From Azadirachta indica (taxonomy: Eukaryota > Streptophyta > Magnoliopsida > Sapindales > Meliaceae), in the NCBI GenBank assembly GCA_022749755.1, contig CM040452.1, forward strand, positions 7,210,350-7,274,349: a stretch of DNA of 64,000 nt. The letters are read 5' to 3'. Each line of letters begins with the position of its first letter. Position 1 is the first letter of the stretch. Made by a program: the position numbers and the translations under genes. The notes beneath the pieces were generated by a model. The model made no database searches and was not told the DNA's origin. It saw only the letters and a list, made by a program, of their open reading frames with translations. Below are positions 61,056 through 64,000 of the stretch, one piece after another.

Positions 61056-61392
61056 TTCCGCATTTTGTTCCAGCTTGAAACGTTATACCGCAAGACTGTA
61101 AAACGAAAAGAGCTTTCTCCATTCTGATATTGTTTCTGGTCATCGTTGTCAAAGCATCGTCCGTAAGTAGCTTGCAAACGCATTCCATCTCAATCTGTTC
61201 CAAAGTCTCGCAGCACCGTTGCGACGGTTGCTCAGGCCGCCCAGGTTTTAGAACATATTTCAGGCAGCCGTTTTTGAAATCTGGAATGTTAATTCCACAT
61301 TTTTTTTCTTCTGCTGCTTTAACTAGTTTAATATTCAATGTAAATAATCCGAAGATTATTGCGAGGGAGAAAATACAAATTTTATTACTCAT
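61056..61392 (-). CDS. Lipid-transfer-protein-like (eight-cysteine motif), first exon
   Basis: The ATG at 61,392 opens a signal peptide (MSNKICIFSLAIIFGLFTLN, to about residue 26). The mature part has the eight-cysteine pattern of plant lipid-transfer and protease-inhibitor proteins: C32, C43, C60-C61, C71-x-C73, C101 and C111, giving Cx10Cx16CCx9CxCx27Cx9C. The nine-residue gap between CC and CxC is nearer to type II or DIR1-like proteins than to type I. Such proteins are secreted and carry lipids in a hydrophobic pocket. After codon 112 a GTAAGT donor follows (61,055-61,050). Short terminal exons after the last cysteine are common in this family, so the coding end is probably in or beyond the gap. 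Reading through instead adds residues that run into the N stretch. The ligand is unknown. Confidence 0.8.
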
Positions 61393-61450
61393 GATTTTTC
61401 ATTTTTTTTTTTTGCAAGTTTATTTTGGTTTCTTCTAATTTTCTACATAA

Positions 61451-61460
61451 TATTTATATA
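61451..61460 (-). promoter_or_regulatory. TATA box of the lipid-transfer-like gene
   Basis: On the minus strand the sequence TATATAAATA lies about 60 bp upstream of the ATG, a normal arrangement with a short 5' leader. Confidence 0.6.
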
Positions 61461-63609
61461 GAAAGTGGCGAGAAAATCTGTCAAGAAAAATGTGGATATC
61501 CGCTTCACGTGGAGTATTGACCCTCATATAACCGGATACCAGCCGAGGAATTCTTTTTTCTTTAAATCTTGACAATAAATTTAATTTTTAAATTTAATCT
61601 AATATTAAATTAGAGATTATAGACTATTTTATGGTGTATATCGTTATTCTGATTATTTCATAGAGTAGTATCAAACTAATTATGATTTAAAATAGGATTA
61701 AATTTTGAAATAATAATGTACAGAAAATAGGATTAAAAATTGAAGAATCAATAATAATATTTTACATTCTAATTAATATATTTTGTAAGGCTAAAGTTAA
61801 TCGACACATTTATATATGTTTTTGTTTCATAAGTTAAATTTTATATATTGTTATAATCCTATCATTAGAATTTTCGGGGCTAAGCTATAACTGAAGATCG
61901 ATTAATGCCAATGAAATAGACAAGTTAAATTTGCTTTGTTTTATTTTCTTCTCAATTACTTTAGTTACTATTTTTATATAAAAAGAATAAATATAAGAAT
62001 TTTTTACCCTAATCATTTATCTCCTCAGTTTTTCAAAATAAACAAAGAACCCTCCTATCCATACTTTTTTTATCATCTAATTTATTAATTTATAATTGAA
62101 AATTATAAAATTGACACAATTCTTGAGGATTAAAGAATCGATAGATACTCCATAAGAATTGTGGTAGACAGATATATCTCCTTAAATTTTGAAAAGATAG
62201 TCATATAATCCTTGACTTAAACGTCTATTAGTTTGACCAGATCGATTGTTATTATTTCATCCTTAAATTAACTTTGATAAAATAATAAAGTAAAACATAA
62301 TTTTTCAATTCTAATAATTTAGTTCTTATGACACTATCAGCAATATATTAGTGACTAAAATGTTAAAATTAAAATATTTTTATAAATGATTTGTTATTTT
62401 CATAAAGTCACAAAGTAATTATTTGTATTAATCTAAACTCATTGTTAGGACATTCTTGGATAATAATATTTTTGTTCCTGAATTTTTATCAAAATAACAA
62501 ATTAAGATATAATATTTTATTATTTTAGTCTCTGATATGTTCTAGATAGTGTCATTGTGAGGATTAAATTGTTGTAATTGAAAATAATTATGACTTAATT
62601 TGTTACTTTAATCAAGTTTAAACAAAAATGAATAATTTAAGTTAACGAAGTATTTGTCTATATTTTAAAACTTAATAAGAGAATTTATCTGGCCCAAATT
62701 CTAAGGATTATTTATCATTTCCCTCAACTTTAGGTGAGTTTATATCAATTTCTTTTTCTAATTTTATCCTTCTAGGCGAGTATATGTCAATTTCTCTTTA
62801 TAATTTTATGCTTAATGTTATATCCAACTCCTAAGTACAAATTTCAAATCACAAAGAGAATTTAGAATTTTTTTTCTAGTGAACCTCAGAGAAATGAGGC
62901 AATATATTAAAGACAAAGAATAAGTAACAAATCAGTTTGGAGGAAAGGAAATTAACAAAATCTATAACTAGAAAAACCATCAGCATTTTTTGAGAAAACT
63001 GATCACGAATTCTTGAAGGTGGATTCTAGAGCTGTACAATAGTGCATTGGCTATACTATTATGGCCTAAAGAAAGACCAAAGAGAATTAGAATTGTAGAG
63101 TTTCTAGTTAAAACAATAAATTAAGCGTTCATTATTGTTTTTGTAAAATTTTATTGTGATCATTTCTTTTACTGGTTTAGATCTTAAAAAAAAAAAAACG
63201 GAATTTGATCAAGGAAAAGAAAATTAACCTAGTTAGATTCTAATAATTACTCCTTAAACTATCTTAAAATTAGCTAATTAGACTAATTCAACAATCTAAT
63301 TAACAACCTTATAATTACATCTATATTTAAAAGTATGGGTTAGCATTTCACTTCTAAGTTTCAGGCAAAGAAGAGCGTCACTTTTTCACAAATAAGAATA
63401 GATTTCTCTCTTGTACATTGTTAGAGAATTAAATTAAGAATACTGTTATAATAAAATAAGAAAAATAATATATAATTAAAATTTAATTTAACAATTCCTG
63501 ATTAATTAGAGTATAATTCAACAACCTAACTACTAAGTCCATACTTTCTTTCTCACATATCAGTTTATATAAGTGAGCATAGACTGTCTCCAATTGACTT
63601 TTTTGAAAG
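61461..63609. other. AT-rich intergenic region
   Basis: Nothing but AT-rich DNA that I can recognise. Around 62,733-62,811 two imperfect ~30-bp direct repeats with TATCAATTTCT / TGTCAATTTCT and TAATTTTAT are present. No ORF with a domain is seen. Confidence 0.5.
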
Positions 63610-63858
63610 ATGCGGGAAGTATATAAGAAAGTAATGTTTACATTGCTGATATGTGCATTAATTGATATGTTTATTGCTTGGGATTCTAATGTTTGTAGAA
63701 AAACCAAAATTTGTGGATTGGAAAAGGTTTTTTCATTTATCAGTTTGATGTTGTTTCTTGCAATTCTCATCTTGTTTTATTGTATGATTGATCTTAACAC
63801 TGTAGATGAATCTGAATCAAAGAAGTCGTGCAAGAATATTTCCTTGCCATCAAAATAA
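63610..63858 (+). CDS. Hypothetical small membrane protein ORF
   Basis: An 82-codon ATG-to-TAA frame. It has two hydrophobic stretches, at about residues 8-24 (MFTLLICALIDMFIAW) and 38-60 (EKVFSFISLMLFLAILILFY), separated by a short loop with cysteines (CRKTKIC), and a polar Ser/Lys-rich tail. The arrangement loosely recalls the last segment of CASP-like membrane proteins, but I do not recognise a family with confidence. It stands out from the AT-rich surroundings in having membrane-like order. It could be a terminal exon, a decayed fragment or chance. Confidence 0.3.
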   Translation: MREVYKKVMFTLLICALIDMFIAWDSNVCRKTKICGLEKVFSFISLMLFLAILILFYCMIDLNTVDESESKKSCKNISLPSK

Positions 63859-64000
63859 TTAATCGATAGATTTTACTTGATTCTATGGATCAATAGTTAT
63901 AAAATTTACCACTATCTATCAATTTATTTTGATAATATGCATCACGGGTGATTTTTTTTTTTGTTATAATGTTTGTATAACAAATATGCTTGCAATGTGT

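Overview
This window is nuclear DNA from a flowering plant, most likely a eudicot. It has GT-AG introns, a PLS-class pentatricopeptide-repeat gene, a plant kinesin-14, plant Pur-alpha, a SABATH methyltransferase, SKU5-similar proteins and an eight-cysteine lipid-transfer protein. AT-rich intergenic DNA holds hairpin-type transposons, and a very large satellite array is present. I cannot name the species.

Layout. Positions 160-3892 (+) hold the 3' part of a kinesin-14 gene resembling KIN-14T. It converges on an intronless PPR gene at 5521-7197 (-). The PPR gene is divergent from a Pur-alpha gene at 8091-13728 (+, five exons), which has a GC-AG first intron and a 4.4-kb second intron. A 6.8-kb gene-poor stretch follows, with a cluster of about six hairpin MITE units at 17,863-19,185. 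A complete three-exon SABATH methyltransferase gene lies at 20,566-22,582 (+). A partial downstream duplication left a truncated SABATH copy at 24,937-25,252, separated by a 1.2-kb element with ~250-bp inverted repeats and later split by a ~2.2-kb AT-rich insertion. Two SKU5-similar genes stand head to head at 29,109-30,876 (-) and 33,191-35,087 (+). Each encodes 555 residues, but they differ by one intron.

From 36,150 the sequence is repetitive. A ~700-bp degenerate G/T-rich, telomere-like tract leads into a ~24-kb tandem array (36,861-60,890) of 191- and 212-bp monomers. The monomers differ by whole 21-bp modules and appear to be built from an ancestral 21-bp unit. The array is diverged at its left edge, near-identical at its right, and shows higher-order repeats. 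It runs into a 100-N assembly gap. Beyond the gap is the first exon of a lipid-transfer-like gene (61,056-61,392, -), then AT-rich DNA with one small unassigned ORF (63,610-63,858).

The genes do not form a pathway; they are ordinary neighbours on a plant chromosome. The most unusual object is the satellite. Its minus strand carries a complete ATG-to-TGA ORF of 62 or 69 codons in most monomers, spaced by 2 nt. The simplest explanation is the stop-poor, multiple-of-three 21-bp ancestor, but this can be tested.
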